A stretch of 64,000 nucleotides of DNA, taken from assembly GCF_015644585.1 (NCBI RefSeq), contig NZ_JADOBI010000007.1, positions 124,001-188,000 of the forward strand. Reading direction: 5' to 3'. The notes under the pieces were generated by a model that was given only the letters and a program-made list of their open reading frames with translations, had not been told where the DNA came from and searched no databases. The stretch comes from Rahnella laticis. GTDB taxonomy: Bacteria; Pseudomonadota; Gammaproteobacteria; Enterobacterales; Enterobacteriaceae. Positions 18,912 through 28,539 of this stretch are shown in pieces; within the stretch, counting starts at the first letter, position 1, and each line of letters starts with the position of its first letter. The position numbers were made by a program, and so were the translations under genes.

Positions 18912-20024
18912 TTATTTCCCCCAGGTTCTTTCCAGAACGTTAACCCAGTTTTTGTAGCAAATCTTCTCCAGCAGCGCCTGCCCGTAACCCGCTTCATGCA
19001 GCGCATTGACCAGCACAGGCAAACCGCGCACGTCCGACAAGAACGGTGCCATTGACGCGCCGTCAAAATCCGAGCCAAAGCCCACGTTGTCTTCGCCCAA
19101 ATACTCCACAAGATAATCCACGTGGCGCACCATAATGTCGGTGCCGGTATCGTCGCTCCTTTTACCGTCTTCACGCAGGAACGGCACGGCAAAGTTCAGG
19201 CCGACGAAACCGTTGCTCTCTTTGATAGCAGCCAGCTGTTTGTCGGTCAGATTGCGTGACTGCGGGCAGATGCTGAACGCATTGGAATGGCTGGCGACCA
19301 GCGGCGCATCACTCAGCCCGGCAATTTCCCAGAAGCCTTTTTCATTGAGGTGCGACAGATCAATCATGATGCGTTTCTGATTGCAGGCTTTCACCAGCCG
19401 GACGCCCGCTTCCGTCAGCCCCGGGCCGGTATCCGGCGAGGTTTGATATTTGAACGGCACGCCGTGACCGAAAATGTTCGGACGGCTCCAGACCGGCCCC
19501 AGAGAGCGGAGCCCCATGCTGTACAACACGTCCAGATTATACAAATCCTCATCAATCGCCTCCGCTCCTTCGATGTGCATCACCACAGCTAATGCATGGT
19601 TATCGATGGACTGACGGATTTCCTGCGCCGTACGGCAAATTTTCACCTTTCCTTGCGACTGTTCTTCAATTCTGAGCAAAAAAGCCATCATGCCAAATGT
19701 GACATCACGTGCAAAATCGAAAGAAGGTGTCGGAGAAAAATCAGGATGTTTTTGAGTACCTTCCACGAGGAATCGCGTGTCGACTGAGCGATCAGGCACG
19801 CTATTTGCAAGATCAATATCTGGAGTGGGTACCCACGCGGCAAACAGCCCGCCGGCAAAGCCCGCTTCACGACAGCGCGGCAGGTCTAATTGTCCGCTGG
19901 CGGGTCCCTGAAGGAATGCGCGTTCAGGATTTTGACGATGTTCTTTCCAAAGCTGTAGCAAAACATCGTTATGTCCATCAAATACCGGCATTAATTCTTC
20001 AGTTCCGTGCGCTACGTTATTCAT
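18912..20024 (-). CDS. M19 membrane-dipeptidase family protein
   Basis: A 370-aa zinc dipeptidase of peptidase family M19 (renal dipeptidase type), cytoplasmic by the absence of a signal peptide. Zinc-ligand motifs are visible: FDGHNDV (His-x-Asp), VMHIEGAEAI (bridging Glu), MIDLSHLNEKGF and PLVASHSNAF (His). GFGSDFDGA near residue 320 closes the site. Family members hydrolyse dipeptides with a D- or L-residue at the C-terminal position. It is divergent from a dipeptide-type ABC transporter and a D-aminopeptidase-like gene, suggesting it processes the imported peptides. Confidence 0.9.
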   Translation of the reverse strand: MNNVAHGTEELMPVFDGHNDVLLQLWKEHRQNPERAFLQGPASGQLDLPRCREAGFAGGLFAAWVPTPDIDLANSVPDRSVDTRFLVEGTQKHPDFSPTPSFDFARDVTFGMMAFLLRIEEQSQGKVKICRTAQEIRQSIDNHALAVVMHIEGAEAIDEDLYNLDVLYSMGLRSLGPVWSRPNIFGHGVPFKYQTSPDTGPGLTEAGVRLVKACNQKRIMIDLSHLNEKGFWEIAGLSDAPLVASHSNAFSICPQSRNLTDKQLAAIKESNGFVGLNFAVPFLREDGKRSDDTGTDIMVRHVDYLVEYLGEDNVGFGSDFDGASMAPFLSDVRGLPVLVNALHEAGYGQALLEKICYKNWVNVLERTWGK

Positions 20025-20274
20025 AAAAAAGGTCTACCTTTGATTAAGCATGACTAAGACAACGGAGATTTGTTCAGACGAAGTGCATCACCTGCGAACG
20101 ATTGCACCAACGAAGAACAAACACAGTACGCTTCAGATTAGTTTTTTCGATACGAAACGTCGACAGGTGCAAAGCAACGTTTTTTCATTTAAGCCAGTTG
20201 CCTGAGTTTAAGTCAAGGGTCTGACCACGTAATTTTTAATTTTACTTTTATATATCAACACGATGGGAGTAGTT

Positions 20275-21870
20275 ATGGTTACCAGGCGTCAATTTGTTAC
20301 CGGTTTTTCTGCAATACCTGTGCTGTCATACCTTAAATTTGATTCCGTGTTTGCGGCCACGCCCGCCTCGATTCTGGTGATGGCGATCCAACTCGATATC
20401 ATTACCAGCCTTGACCCGCATGAAAGCTTCGAGTCCGTGGGCAGCGAAATTACCGGCAATATGTATCAGCAACTGGTGAAACCCAAGCTGGCCTCCCCTG
20501 ATGAAATCGAAGGCGATCTGGCCCTGTCATGGACCGCTTCTGACGATAAAAAAACCTTCACCTTCAAACTGGATCCTAAAGCCAAATGGGCCGACGGCAA
20601 ACCGGTTACCGCTGAAGATGCCGCGTTCTCCCTGCAACGCGTGGTCAAACTGGATAAAAGCCCGGCCTACATCATCAACCAGTTTGGTTACACCAAAGAC
20701 AACGTTGACAGCCTGATTACTGCACCAGACGCCGAAACTCTGGTGATCAAAACCGCTGAACCCGCTTCCGAATCATTCCTCTTATATTGCCTGACCGCCA
20801 ACGTCGGCAGCATCGTGCAGAAATCCGCCTGTCTGGCGAATCAGGCCGGTGAGGATTTAGGTAACGCCTGGCTGAAGAAAAACAGCGCCGGTTCCGGTGC
20901 CTTTAAACTGCGTGACTGGAAAGTCAGTGAATCCGTCATTCTCGAAAGCAACAAGAACAACCCGCACGCGGGCAAAATCCAGCGCATCATCATGCGCCAC
21001 ATTATCGACCCGTCTGCCCAGCTGCTGATGTTGCAAAAAGGCGATATCGATATCGCACGTAACCTGACCACCGAACAGCTGCGTCCGCTGCTGAAAGATA
21101 AAAACTTCACGCTGGTTCAGAAAGGGATTGCCGGAACATTCATGCTTTCCGCCAATACCGCGCACCCGAACCTGGCGAAACCGCAGGTCTGGCAGGCGAT
21201 CAAATGGGCGATCGATTACGAAAACATTCAGCAGCATATCGTGCCGCTGACGCACAAAATCCATCAGAGCTTCCTGCCTGAAGGGTTCCCGGCGGCGGTG
21301 AACACCATCATGTACAAACGCGATGTGGCGAAATCCAAAGCGCTGCTGGCCGAAGCCGGTTTCCCGAACGGGTTTGAAATCACGCTCGATCACTATTCCG
21401 CGTCCCCTTCTTCTGACATTGTGCAGGCATTGCAATCTAACCTCGCCGAAGTCGGGATCAAAGTGACGCTTCTCGCGGCAGAAAGCCGTCAGGTGCTGAC
21501 CAAAATGCGTGCGCGTCAGCAACAGCTGGCGATGACCCAATGGGGTGCGGACTACTTTGATCCGAACTCTAACGCCGAAGCATTTTGCAGCAACCCGGAT
21601 AACACCGATGCCGCAAAAAGCCGCACGCTGGCGTGGCGTTGCAGCTGGCAGGATAAATCAATCTCTGACCTCAGCACCCAGGCGCTGAAAGAATCAGATC
21701 CCGCCACCCGCATCAAACTCTACGAAGAATTGCAGACCAAACATATGGAAAACAGCCCGTTTGCCATCATGCTGCAACCGACCATGACCGCCGCCTGCCG
21801 TAACGTGATTTCCGGTGTGGTATTGACTGTAATGAGCACCAGCCCATACGAGAAGGTTGTTAAAGCGTGA
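20275..21870 (+). CDS. ABC transporter peptide-binding protein (SBP family 5), Tat signal
   Basis: A 531-aa periplasmic solute-binding protein of the dipeptide/oligopeptide class (family 5). The N-terminus MVTRRQFVTGFSAIPVLSYLKFDSVFAATP contains a twin-arginine motif (T-R-R-Q-F-V), so export is probably by Tat rather than Sec, unusual for this class. Typical motifs are LDPHESFES, LALSWTASDDKKTFTFKL and RDWKVSESVILESN. The start at 20275 has GGGAG 5 nt before it; an ATG at 20263 overlaps the ribosome site. First gene of an operon whose members overlap by 4 nt. Confidence 0.9.
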   Translation: MVTRRQFVTGFSAIPVLSYLKFDSVFAATPASILVMAIQLDIITSLDPHESFESVGSEITGNMYQQLVKPKLASPDEIEGDLALSWTASDDKKTFTFKLDPKAKWADGKPVTAEDAAFSLQRVVKLDKSPAYIINQFGYTKDNVDSLITAPDAETLVIKTAEPASESFLLYCLTANVGSIVQKSACLANQAGEDLGNAWLKKNSAGSGAFKLRDWKVSESVILESNKNNPHAGKIQRIIMRHIIDPSAQLLMLQKGDIDIARNLTTEQLRPLLKDKNFTLVQKGIAGTFMLSANTAHPNLAKPQVWQAIKWAIDYENIQQHIVPLTHKIHQSFLPEGFPAAVNTIMYKRDVAKSKALLAEAGFPNGFEITLDHYSASPSSDIVQALQSNLAEVGIKVTLLAAESRQVLTKMRARQQQLAMTQWGADYFDPNSNAEAFCSNPDNTDAAKSRTLAWRCSWQDKSISDLSTQALKESDPATRIKLYEELQTKHMENSPFAIMLQPTMTAACRNVISGVVLTVMSTSPYEKVVKA

Positions 21871-22880
21871 GCAAGAGACTCAATGGATTTCTGAGTACCT
21901 GCATCAGCGTTTGTCTTACTTTGTTTGGTCTGTCGGTGGTGACGTTTTTTATTGGTCGCGTCATGCCGACGGACCCGGTTCTGGCTGCGGTGGGCGACAA
22001 TGCACCGCAGGCAGTCGTCGAACGGGTTCGTCATGAAATGGGGCTGGATCAGCCCCTCTGGATGCAGTTCTTTCATTACATCAGTCAGGTCTTTCACGGT
22101 GATTTAGGCCGGTCTGCCCTGACGTCCAATCTGGTCACGACCGATATCGCGCGTTTCTTCCCGGCCACGCTCGAACTGGCCACGGCGGCGATTATTATTG
22201 CGGCCATCGTCGGCATTCCGCTGGGCGTCTGGGCGGCAACGCGTCAGGGAAGCTGGATTGACCAGACCATCCGCGTGGTGTGTCTGGCCGGCCACTCCCT
22301 GCCGGTGTTTGTGCTCGCGCTGCTCAGCCTGCTGATTTTCTACTCCGCGTTAGGCATCGCGCCCGGCCCGGGCCGTCAGGACATCATCTATCAGGACATG
22401 ATCCCGCAGGTCACCGGTTTACTGACGGTCGATTCGCTGATCGCAGGCGATATGGGGGCATTTTGGGATGCGCTGGCGCACATGACTCAGCCGGTTCTGA
22501 TCCTCGCGTATTTCAGCATGGCCTACATCACGCGCATGACCCGCACTTTCATGCTTAACGCGCTCGGCGGCGAATACGTCATCACCGCGCGCGCCAAAGG
22601 GTTGTCAGCACAGCGTGTCATCTGGAAACACGCGTTTCCGACCGTGGGCGTACAGCTGATTACGGTTCTGGCCCTGACTTACGCCGGTTTACTCGAGGGC
22701 GCCGTCGTCACGGAAAACGTCTTCTCGTGGCCGGGCCTCGGGCAATATCTCACCGTGTCATTAATGAACGCCGATATGAACCCGGTGATCGGCTCTACGT
22801 TGCTGATTGGCGCCATTTACGTGCTGCTTAACCTGCTGGCCGACCTTCTCTACCGACTATTGGATCCCCGCGTAACATGA
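21867..22880 (+). CDS. dipeptide-type ABC transporter permease (DppB-like)
   Basis: A 337-aa inner-membrane permease with about six helices. The N-terminal segment (LTLFGLSVVTFFIGRVMPTDPVLAAVGDNA) and the EAA loop region (EYVITARAKGLSAQRVIWKHAFPT) are those of the first permease of Dpp/Opp systems. It starts with GTG, overlapping the stop of the binding-protein gene by 4 nt (GTGA), which implies translational coupling. Confidence 0.93.
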   Translation: MSKRLNGFLSTCISVCLTLFGLSVVTFFIGRVMPTDPVLAAVGDNAPQAVVERVRHEMGLDQPLWMQFFHYISQVFHGDLGRSALTSNLVTTDIARFFPATLELATAAIIIAAIVGIPLGVWAATRQGSWIDQTIRVVCLAGHSLPVFVLALLSLLIFYSALGIAPGPGRQDIIYQDMIPQVTGLLTVDSLIAGDMGAFWDALAHMTQPVLILAYFSMAYITRMTRTFMLNALGGEYVITARAKGLSAQRVIWKHAFPTVGVQLITVLALTYAGLLEGAVVTENVFSWPGLGQYLTVSLMNADMNPVIGSTLLIGAIYVLLNLLADLLYRLLDPRVT

Positions 22881-23803
22881 GCATTTTACCTGTCACATCG
22901 CAACCCCGCGCAGGCAGCCGCGCCTGGCTGCTGGCGGATACGCCTCACACCCGCAGACAAGCGGTCTGGGGGCGCAGATACCGCATCTGGCTCGGCCTGC
23001 GCAAAAATCCACTGGCGATCACCGGCCTGTTTACCGTGCTGGTGGTTCTGCTGATTTCAATCTGTGCGCCGTGGCTGACCAGCTATGATCCGGGCGCGCA
23101 GGATCTGGCGCACCGTCTGGCGAAACCGTCGTCCCTGCACTGGCTCGGCACCGATGAGCTGGGCCGCGACACGCTGAGCCGCATTCTGTACGGCGGACGC
23201 ATCACGCTCGGCATGGTGATTATCGTCGTGGCGATTGTCGCGCCGGTTGGCCTGCTGATCGGCTGTGTCGCGGGTTACGCCGGTGGATTGCTGGATCGCA
23301 TTCTGATGCGCATCACCGACATCTTTCTGGCCTTCCCGCGTCTGATTCTGGCGCTGGCTTTCGTGGCTGCACTCAGGCCCGGCATCGAAAGCGCCATTCT
23401 CGCCATCGCCCTCACCGCCTGGCCGCCGTATGCCCGTCTGGCACGCGCCGAAACCATGCAGGTGCGCGGCACGGATTACATTGCCGCCTGCCGTCTGACC
23501 GGTGCAACGCCCGCCCGCATTGTGCTGCGCCATATCATGCCGCTGTGCGTGCCAAGTCTGGTCGTGCGCATCACGCTGGACATGAGTTCAATCATTATCA
23601 CCGCCGCCAGCCTCGGATTTTTGGGCATGGGCGCACAACCGCCGTCGCCGGAATGGGGCGCGATGATTGCGACCGCACGCCGTTTCCTGTTCAGCGAATG
23701 GTGGGTGCCACTGATCCCGGCGATTGCCATTTTCGTGACTTCTCTGGCGTTTAACTTCCTCGGCGACGGGCTGCGCGACGTCCTCGATCCTAAGGAGAAA
23801 TGA
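22877..23803 (+). CDS. dipeptide-type ABC transporter permease (DppC-like)
   Basis: A 308-aa second permease. A basic N-terminal stretch is followed by the first helix and the family motif WLGTDELGRDTLSRILYGGRITL. The cytoplasmic EAA loop is GTDYIAACRLTGATPARIVLRHIMPL. It overlaps the previous gene by 4 nt (ATGA) and heterodimerises with it by family analogy. Confidence 0.93.
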   Translation: MSILPVTSQPRAGSRAWLLADTPHTRRQAVWGRRYRIWLGLRKNPLAITGLFTVLVVLLISICAPWLTSYDPGAQDLAHRLAKPSSLHWLGTDELGRDTLSRILYGGRITLGMVIIVVAIVAPVGLLIGCVAGYAGGLLDRILMRITDIFLAFPRLILALAFVAALRPGIESAILAIALTAWPPYARLARAETMQVRGTDYIAACRLTGATPARIVLRHIMPLCVPSLVVRITLDMSSIIITAASLGFLGMGAQPPSPEWGAMIATARRFLFSEWWVPLIPAIAIFVTSLAFNFLGDGLRDVLDPKEK

Positions 23804-24633
23804 TGCTGGTTGATATCAAAGATCTGCATATTACCTTCCAGACCAACAGCGGCAGTTTTGATGCCGTTCGCGGCGTTTCGCTCTCTCTGGGCAAGGAAAA
23901 ATTCGGCATCGTTGGCGAAAGCGGTTCGGGGAAATCCCTGACCGCGCGCTGTCTGATGAACCTGTTGCCGTCCAGCGCGAAATGCCGCGCGGAAACGCTC
24001 TCTTTCGACGGCATTGATCTGCGTAATGCCAGTGAAAAACAGATGCGCCAGATACGCGGAAAGCGCGTCGGCTTTATCCTTCAGGATCCGAAATACTCGC
24101 TCAATCCGGTGATGCCGGTTGGCAAACAGGTGGCCGAAGCGTGGCAGACGCACAAAGGTGGCTCGAACAAACAGGCGATGAACGCCGCCATTGAACTGCT
24201 TGATCAGGTGAAAATCCGTGAGCCGCATAAAGTGGCACAACGTTACGCGCATGAAGTCTCCGGCGGTATGGGCCAGCGCATCATGATTGCCATGATGCTG
24301 GCACCGGATCCTGAACTGATGATTGCCGACGAACCCACCAGCGCGCTCGATGCCACCGTTCAGGCGGAAATTCTGCGTTTGCTGGATGACCTGGTGTCCA
24401 GCCGGGGAATGGGCCTGATTCTGATCAGCCACGATTTGCCGCTGGTCTCCAAATTCTGCGACCGCGTGGCGGTGATGTACGCGGGACGCATCGTCGAAAC
24501 ATTACAGGCCGGTGATCTGCTGAAAGCCCAACATCCTTACACGCGCGGGTTGCTGGAATGCCTGCCGTCACTGAAACATCCGCGTGACAGACTGCCGGTG
24601 CTGGTGCGTGATGAAGCCTGGAAAACCTCATGA
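23803..24633 (+). CDS. dipeptide-type ABC transporter ATP-binding protein (DppD-like)
   Basis: A 276-aa ATPase: Walker [10 protein letters not shown], signature VSGGMGQRIMIA (VSGGM in place of LSGGQ, usual for this class), Walker [13 protein letters not shown], and the H-loop LLISHD equivalent LILISHDLP. The C-terminal oligopeptide/dipeptide extension (HPYTRGLLECLPSL) is present. AAGGAG fits the second of two consecutive ATGs (23803) better than the first (23800). Confidence 0.93.
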   Translation: MLVDIKDLHITFQTNSGSFDAVRGVSLSLGKEKFGIVGESGSGKSLTARCLMNLLPSSAKCRAETLSFDGIDLRNASEKQMRQIRGKRVGFILQDPKYSLNPVMPVGKQVAEAWQTHKGGSNKQAMNAAIELLDQVKIREPHKVAQRYAHEVSGGMGQRIMIAMMLAPDPELMIADEPTSALDATVQAEILRLLDDLVSSRGMGLILISHDLPLVSKFCDRVAVMYAGRIVETLQAGDLLKAQHPYTRGLLECLPSLKHPRDRLPVLVRDEAWKTS

Positions 24634-25403
24634 CAGTAGAATCCCCTTCTTTAGATAACAGCAAAATCATCCTCAATAACCTGCGCATTGCGTTCGGCGA
24701 TACGGAAGTGGTCAAAGGCGTCAGCTTCAGCGTGGCACCCGGCGAATGCTTTGGCATTGTCGGCGAAAGCGGCTCGGGTAAATCCACGATTTTACGCGCA
24801 CTGGCCGGGCTGAACCGGTCGTGGTCGGGTGAAATGGTGATTGGCGGCGAAGACCAGATGCCGGTGCGGCAGAAGCGATTTTTCCGCCGCGTGCAGATGG
24901 TTTTTCAGGATCCATACGGCTCGCTGCATCCGCGTCAGACCATCGACCGCATTCTGAGTGAACCGCTGATCGTTCACGGTTTCCTGAATATCGAAAAGCG
25001 CATTACCGATGCGCTCGCTGAAGTCGGGCTGCCGCAGGCGGTGCGTTTTCGTTTCCCGCACCAGCTTTCCGGCGGGCAGCGCCAGCGCGTGGCGATTGCG
25101 CGGGCGATGATTTCCGAGCCGGAAATCCTGCTGCTTGATGAACCCACGTCGGCGCTGGACGTTTCGGTTCAGGCCGAAATTCTGAACCTGCTGAGCGATC
25201 TGCGTGAGCGCCGGAAACTGACCTATATTCTGGTCAGCCACAATCTGGCCGTCGTAGCGCATCTTTGCACCAGCATCGGCGTCATGATTGGTGGTGAAAT
25301 GGTCGAGCTTCTGAGTGCAGACGATTTGCGGACAGGCAACGTCACCCATCCGCACACAGCAGAGTTAAGATCGTTAAGTCTCAGTTTAGAGGAGCCCGAA
25401 TAG
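24630..25403 (+). CDS. dipeptide-type ABC transporter ATP-binding protein (DppF-like)
   Basis: A 257-aa second ATPase: Walker [10 protein letters not shown], signature [12 protein letters not shown], Walker [14 protein letters not shown]-loop LVSHN. It overlaps the first ATPase gene by 4 nt (ATGA) and completes a five-gene Dpp/Opp-type importer. Confidence 0.93.
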   Translation: MTVESPSLDNSKIILNNLRIAFGDTEVVKGVSFSVAPGECFGIVGESGSGKSTILRALAGLNRSWSGEMVIGGEDQMPVRQKRFFRRVQMVFQDPYGSLHPRQTIDRILSEPLIVHGFLNIEKRITDALAEVGLPQAVRFRFPHQLSGGQRQRVAIARAMISEPEILLLDEPTSALDVSVQAEILNLLSDLRERRKLTYILVSHNLAVVAHLCTSIGVMIGGEMVELLSADDLRTGNVTHPHTAELRSLSLSLEEPE

Positions 25404-25426
25404 CCCCGGCGGCGGATTCGGTTTTC

Positions 25427-25448
25427 ACGGGCAGTCCGGGCTGCCCGT
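25427..25448 (+). terminator. intercistronic hairpin between the transporter and the D-aminopeptidase gene
   Basis: ACGGGCAG and CTGCCCGT arms separated by 6 nt, followed by CTTATT rather than a strong T run. It could partly terminate or protect the transporter mRNA before the last gene of the operon. Confidence 0.4.
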
Positions 25449-25481
25449 CTTATTCACTGATAGACAATTAAGGAGATGTTA

Positions 25482-27041
25482 ATGACATCCACCGCACAGT
25501 CTGCTTTACAGTGGCAGGCGGCTGAAACGACAGCAAAACGCATCACTGAAAAATGGAATAAACCCGGTGAACCGGGTGGCGCTATCACCCTTTTTGACAG
25601 CAAAACGCTGCGCGGTTACGCCACCGGCGGCCTGTCGAATCTGACGACCACAGAACCTTTCAGCGTTGATTCCGTCGTGCGTTATGCCTCCGTCACCAAA
25701 CATATTTTTGCCACTCTCGCACTGCTTCGCAGTGATGCAGGACTTTCCCTCAGCGATACCCTCGGCCAGTATTTACCTCAGCTAAAAGCCCCGATGGCAC
25801 AAGTGACGATAGGCCAGGCACTGGACATGACCGGCGGTTTGCCGGACGTGCGCGAAACCTTATCGCTGCTGGGCGTATCGGTTTATAACGTCAGCGAAGC
25901 CGGGGCAATCATGGATTTTCTGGCGCAGGACGGCGCGCTGAATTTCCCGGCGGGTACCGAGATTTCTTACAGCAACACCGGCTACCGGCTGGTTGAAGAG
26001 ATCCTGAAACAAAAAGGCATTCTGTTCGAAGACCTGCTGCAAAAGCATATCGCGCAACCGCTGGACATTGCTTTCCACGCGCCGGAAACCTGGTTTGATA
26101 TCGTCCACGGGCTGGTGCCCGGCTACTGGCAGGACGCGACCGGCTGGAAAACCGCCGTCGCCGGGCTGCACCTTTCCGCGTCCGGCAGCCTGACCGGCAG
26201 CGTGCGCTCGCTGACCGTCTGGCTGCAAAGCTTACTCAGCAATACCGGCCCCGGCGCAGGCGTGCTGAAAACCCTGACACAACAACGTTATCTGCACGGC
26301 GAGATTCCGTCGGCATACGGTCTGGGCACCACGTCTTCACAAATCGGTGAACATACGGTTTACGGCCACGGCGGTTCACATGCCGGCTATAAAACCTACT
26401 TCCTGTTGCATCCTGAACTGGACGTCGGCGTGGCGCTGGTTTCCAACCGCGAAGACACCACCGCGTACACTCACGCGCTGGAAGTCATGTCCGCCCTGCT
26501 CGCCGCTCCGTTACCGCCGCGCAGCAACGCACTGCCGGACGGTCTTTACGCCAGCACCGCCGAGCCGTACTGGCTGAAAGTCAGCAACGGCACCGCCAGC
26601 TATCTCGGTTCCGCCGACAACTTATATCAGGGCGCAGACGCGGAAGAAGCCATTACGCTTTCCGCTCACATGCCGATGCGTTTGCGCTGGGACGGCAAAG
26701 CGATTCAGGGTGAAATCGGCCATGCATCGCGGTATTTCACGCCCGTAGAACCCAATGATTGCCTGAAAATGGTTCAGGGGCGCTGGTACCATCCCGAATC
26801 CAAAGCCGCGTTTGATATCGAAGGCGATCAGTTCAGGATTGGGGTTGGCACTTTACGCGCCTGCGGACAACTGACGTCGCTCGGCGCGGGACGTCTGCTG
26901 GTCGAACTCCCCGACGGACCGTGGAAGAAAAACTTCTGCCTCTACTTCCAGGGTTACAGCGTCCGGCTGATTTCAAACCGCAGCCGCGTGCTGAATTTCC
27001 GCCGTGACGAATGCCGAATCAGCTGGCCGACGGCAAAATAA
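25482..27041 (+). CDS. serine beta-lactamase-family hydrolase, D-aminopeptidase type (S12)
   Basis: A 519-aa penicillin-recognising serine hydrolase. The nucleophile motif is S70-V-T-K73 (YASVTKHIF), the second motif Y163-S-N165, and the third HGG near residue 296 in place of KTG. The His-Gly-Gly motif and the extra ~190-residue C-terminal region are those of D-aminopeptidase (DAP), which releases N-terminal D-residues from small peptides; DAP proteins are about 520 aa. No signal peptide. AGGAG lies 6 nt before ATG 25482. Downstream of the peptide importer, so a cytoplasmic role on imported peptides is inferred; an esterase role is the alternative. Confidence 0.8.
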   Translation: MTSTAQSALQWQAAETTAKRITEKWNKPGEPGGAITLFDSKTLRGYATGGLSNLTTTEPFSVDSVVRYASVTKHIFATLALLRSDAGLSLSDTLGQYLPQLKAPMAQVTIGQALDMTGGLPDVRETLSLLGVSVYNVSEAGAIMDFLAQDGALNFPAGTEISYSNTGYRLVEEILKQKGILFEDLLQKHIAQPLDIAFHAPETWFDIVHGLVPGYWQDATGWKTAVAGLHLSASGSLTGSVRSLTVWLQSLLSNTGPGAGVLKTLTQQRYLHGEIPSAYGLGTTSSQIGEHTVYGHGGSHAGYKTYFLLHPELDVGVALVSNREDTTAYTHALEVMSALLAAPLPPRSNALPDGLYASTAEPYWLKVSNGTASYLGSADNLYQGADAEEAITLSAHMPMRLRWDGKAIQGEIGHASRYFTPVEPNDCLKMVQGRWYHPESKAAFDIEGDQFRIGVGTLRACGQLTSLGAGRLLVELPDGPWKKNFCLYFQGYSVRLISNRSRVLNFRRDECRISWPTAK

Positions 27042-27048
27042 GCGGCCC

Positions 27049-27078
27049 GAATGCGCCGCTTCCACACGCGGCGCATTC
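27049..27078. terminator. hairpin between convergent D-aminopeptidase and permease genes
   Basis: GAATGCGCCGC and GCGGCGCATTC are perfect 11-bp arms with an 8-nt loop; weak T tract on either side. Confidence 0.55.
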
Positions 27079-27088
27079 AATTAGTGAA

Positions 27089-28492
27089 CTACTTCTCCTG
27101 CACTTTGCAGTCATCACAACCCGGAATAACGACCGGTTTATTTGGCTTCTTATGTGCATTTAGCAGCAGATTCGAGATTATCGCGACTGCGGTACCGATG
27201 GTAATTCCACTGTGTAAAAACATCCCCGCAGTCGTGGGGACCTGCTGAAAAATTTGCGGAACCAGAACCGGCAGCATGCCAATACCCAGCGTTAGCGCCA
27301 CCACCATCGGGTTATTGTTATTTTGATAATCCACTTTCCCCAGCGTGCGGATCCCCGAGACGGCAACCATACCAAACATCACAATTCCCGCACCGCCCAG
27401 AACCGGTTTAGGCACCGCGACCACCAGAGCAGCCAGTTTCGGAAAAAGCCCCATCACAATCAGTATGCAACCTGCCGTACCGACGATAAATCGGCTACGA
27501 ACGCCGGTCATACTGACCAAACCCACGTTTTGGGCAAAGGCGGCGTAAGGGAACATGTTAAACATTCCACCGACAAACGTCGCACTGCCGCAGGCCAGCA
27601 GCCCCCGTCTGAGTGTATCCCGGTCCGCAGGACGCTCAACAATTTCCCCCATTGCCATCATAGATGACATGGTTTCAACCATGACGACAATCATCACCAT
27701 TGACATCAGAACGGCAGGCATAAGGTGAAACTGTGGGCGGGCGAAAGACATGGGTGACGGAATGGCTACCCAACCGGTATCGCTGACCTGTTGCCAGTCA
27801 AAACCGTGGATCATGCTATACACGATAGTACCGAGGATTATTCCAATCAGAACGGCGATGTTTTTCCACATTCCTTTGCCGAAAATGTAGATGAACATGA
27901 TGACGGCCAGAGTGAAAAGCGCCATCAGCAACGAGGGATAACTGCCGAAATCAGGCGCTGAAACGTTGCCGCCACCTATCCAGCCCCCCGCCACCGGCAA
28001 AATAGATAGCCCGATCAGCGTGACAATGGTTCCCATCACCACTTTTGGGAAAAAACGGACCAGTTTACAAACCTGTGGTGCGCATATCAGGGTGAACAAA
28101 CCGGCAATAATCACCGCCCCCGAAATGCCGCCAATCCCGTATTGTTGCCCTATCAGCCCCATCGGGATCAGCGCGGCAAACGTACATCCCTGAACAATCG
28201 GCAAACGGCTGCCGATCCACTTTCCAATCCCGATTGACTGCAAAATGGTGCCACATCCGCAAATAAACAGATCAGTACTGATCAGTAAAATGATTTGCGC
28301 ATTGGTAAACCCGACGGCTTTACCAATGATCAGAGGAACAGCAATCGCCCCCGCGTACATCACCAGTACGTGTTGCAACCCGTAGACCAGCATTTTTCCA
28401 AGCGGCAATACTTGATCTACCGGGTGAACGGAGCTTTTTACGCTTTCAGCGTAAGGAGGAGTAATGACAGATTCTGCGCTATCAGTTTTCAC
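27089..28492 (-). CDS. NCS2 purine (urate/xanthine) permease
   Basis: A 467-aa nucleobase:cation symporter-2 protein with about 12-14 membrane segments. The NAT signature appears as FAQNVGLVSMTGVRSRF. GLQHVLVMYAGAIAVPLIIG and the sequence as a whole are nearer to the YgfU (UacT, urate) and PbuX (xanthine) branch than to XanQ. The start is GTG 28492, with AAGGA 9 nt before it. It lies 47 bp after ssnA on the same strand, making it the last gene of a ygfK-ssnA-permease operon. Urate as substrate is inferred from that context. Confidence 0.85.
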   Translation of the reverse strand: MKTDSAESVITPPYAESVKSSVHPVDQVLPLGKMLVYGLQHVLVMYAGAIAVPLIIGKAVGFTNAQIILLISTDLFICGCGTILQSIGIGKWIGSRLPIVQGCTFAALIPMGLIGQQYGIGGISGAVIIAGLFTLICAPQVCKLVRFFPKVVMGTIVTLIGLSILPVAGGWIGGGNVSAPDFGSYPSLLMALFTLAVIMFIYIFGKGMWKNIAVLIGIILGTIVYSMIHGFDWQQVSDTGWVAIPSPMSFARPQFHLMPAVLMSMVMIVVMVETMSSMMAMGEIVERPADRDTLRRGLLACGSATFVGGMFNMFPYAAFAQNVGLVSMTGVRSRFIVGTAGCILIVMGLFPKLAALVVAVPKPVLGGAGIVMFGMVAVSGIRTLGKVDYQNNNNPMVVALTLGIGMLPVLVPQIFQQVPTTAGMFLHSGITIGTAVAIISNLLLNAHKKPNKPVVIPGCDDCKVQEK

Positions 28493-28539
28493 GATAAATC
28501 CTTATCCGAAGACTCATACATCCGGCTATTCAGGCAAGA

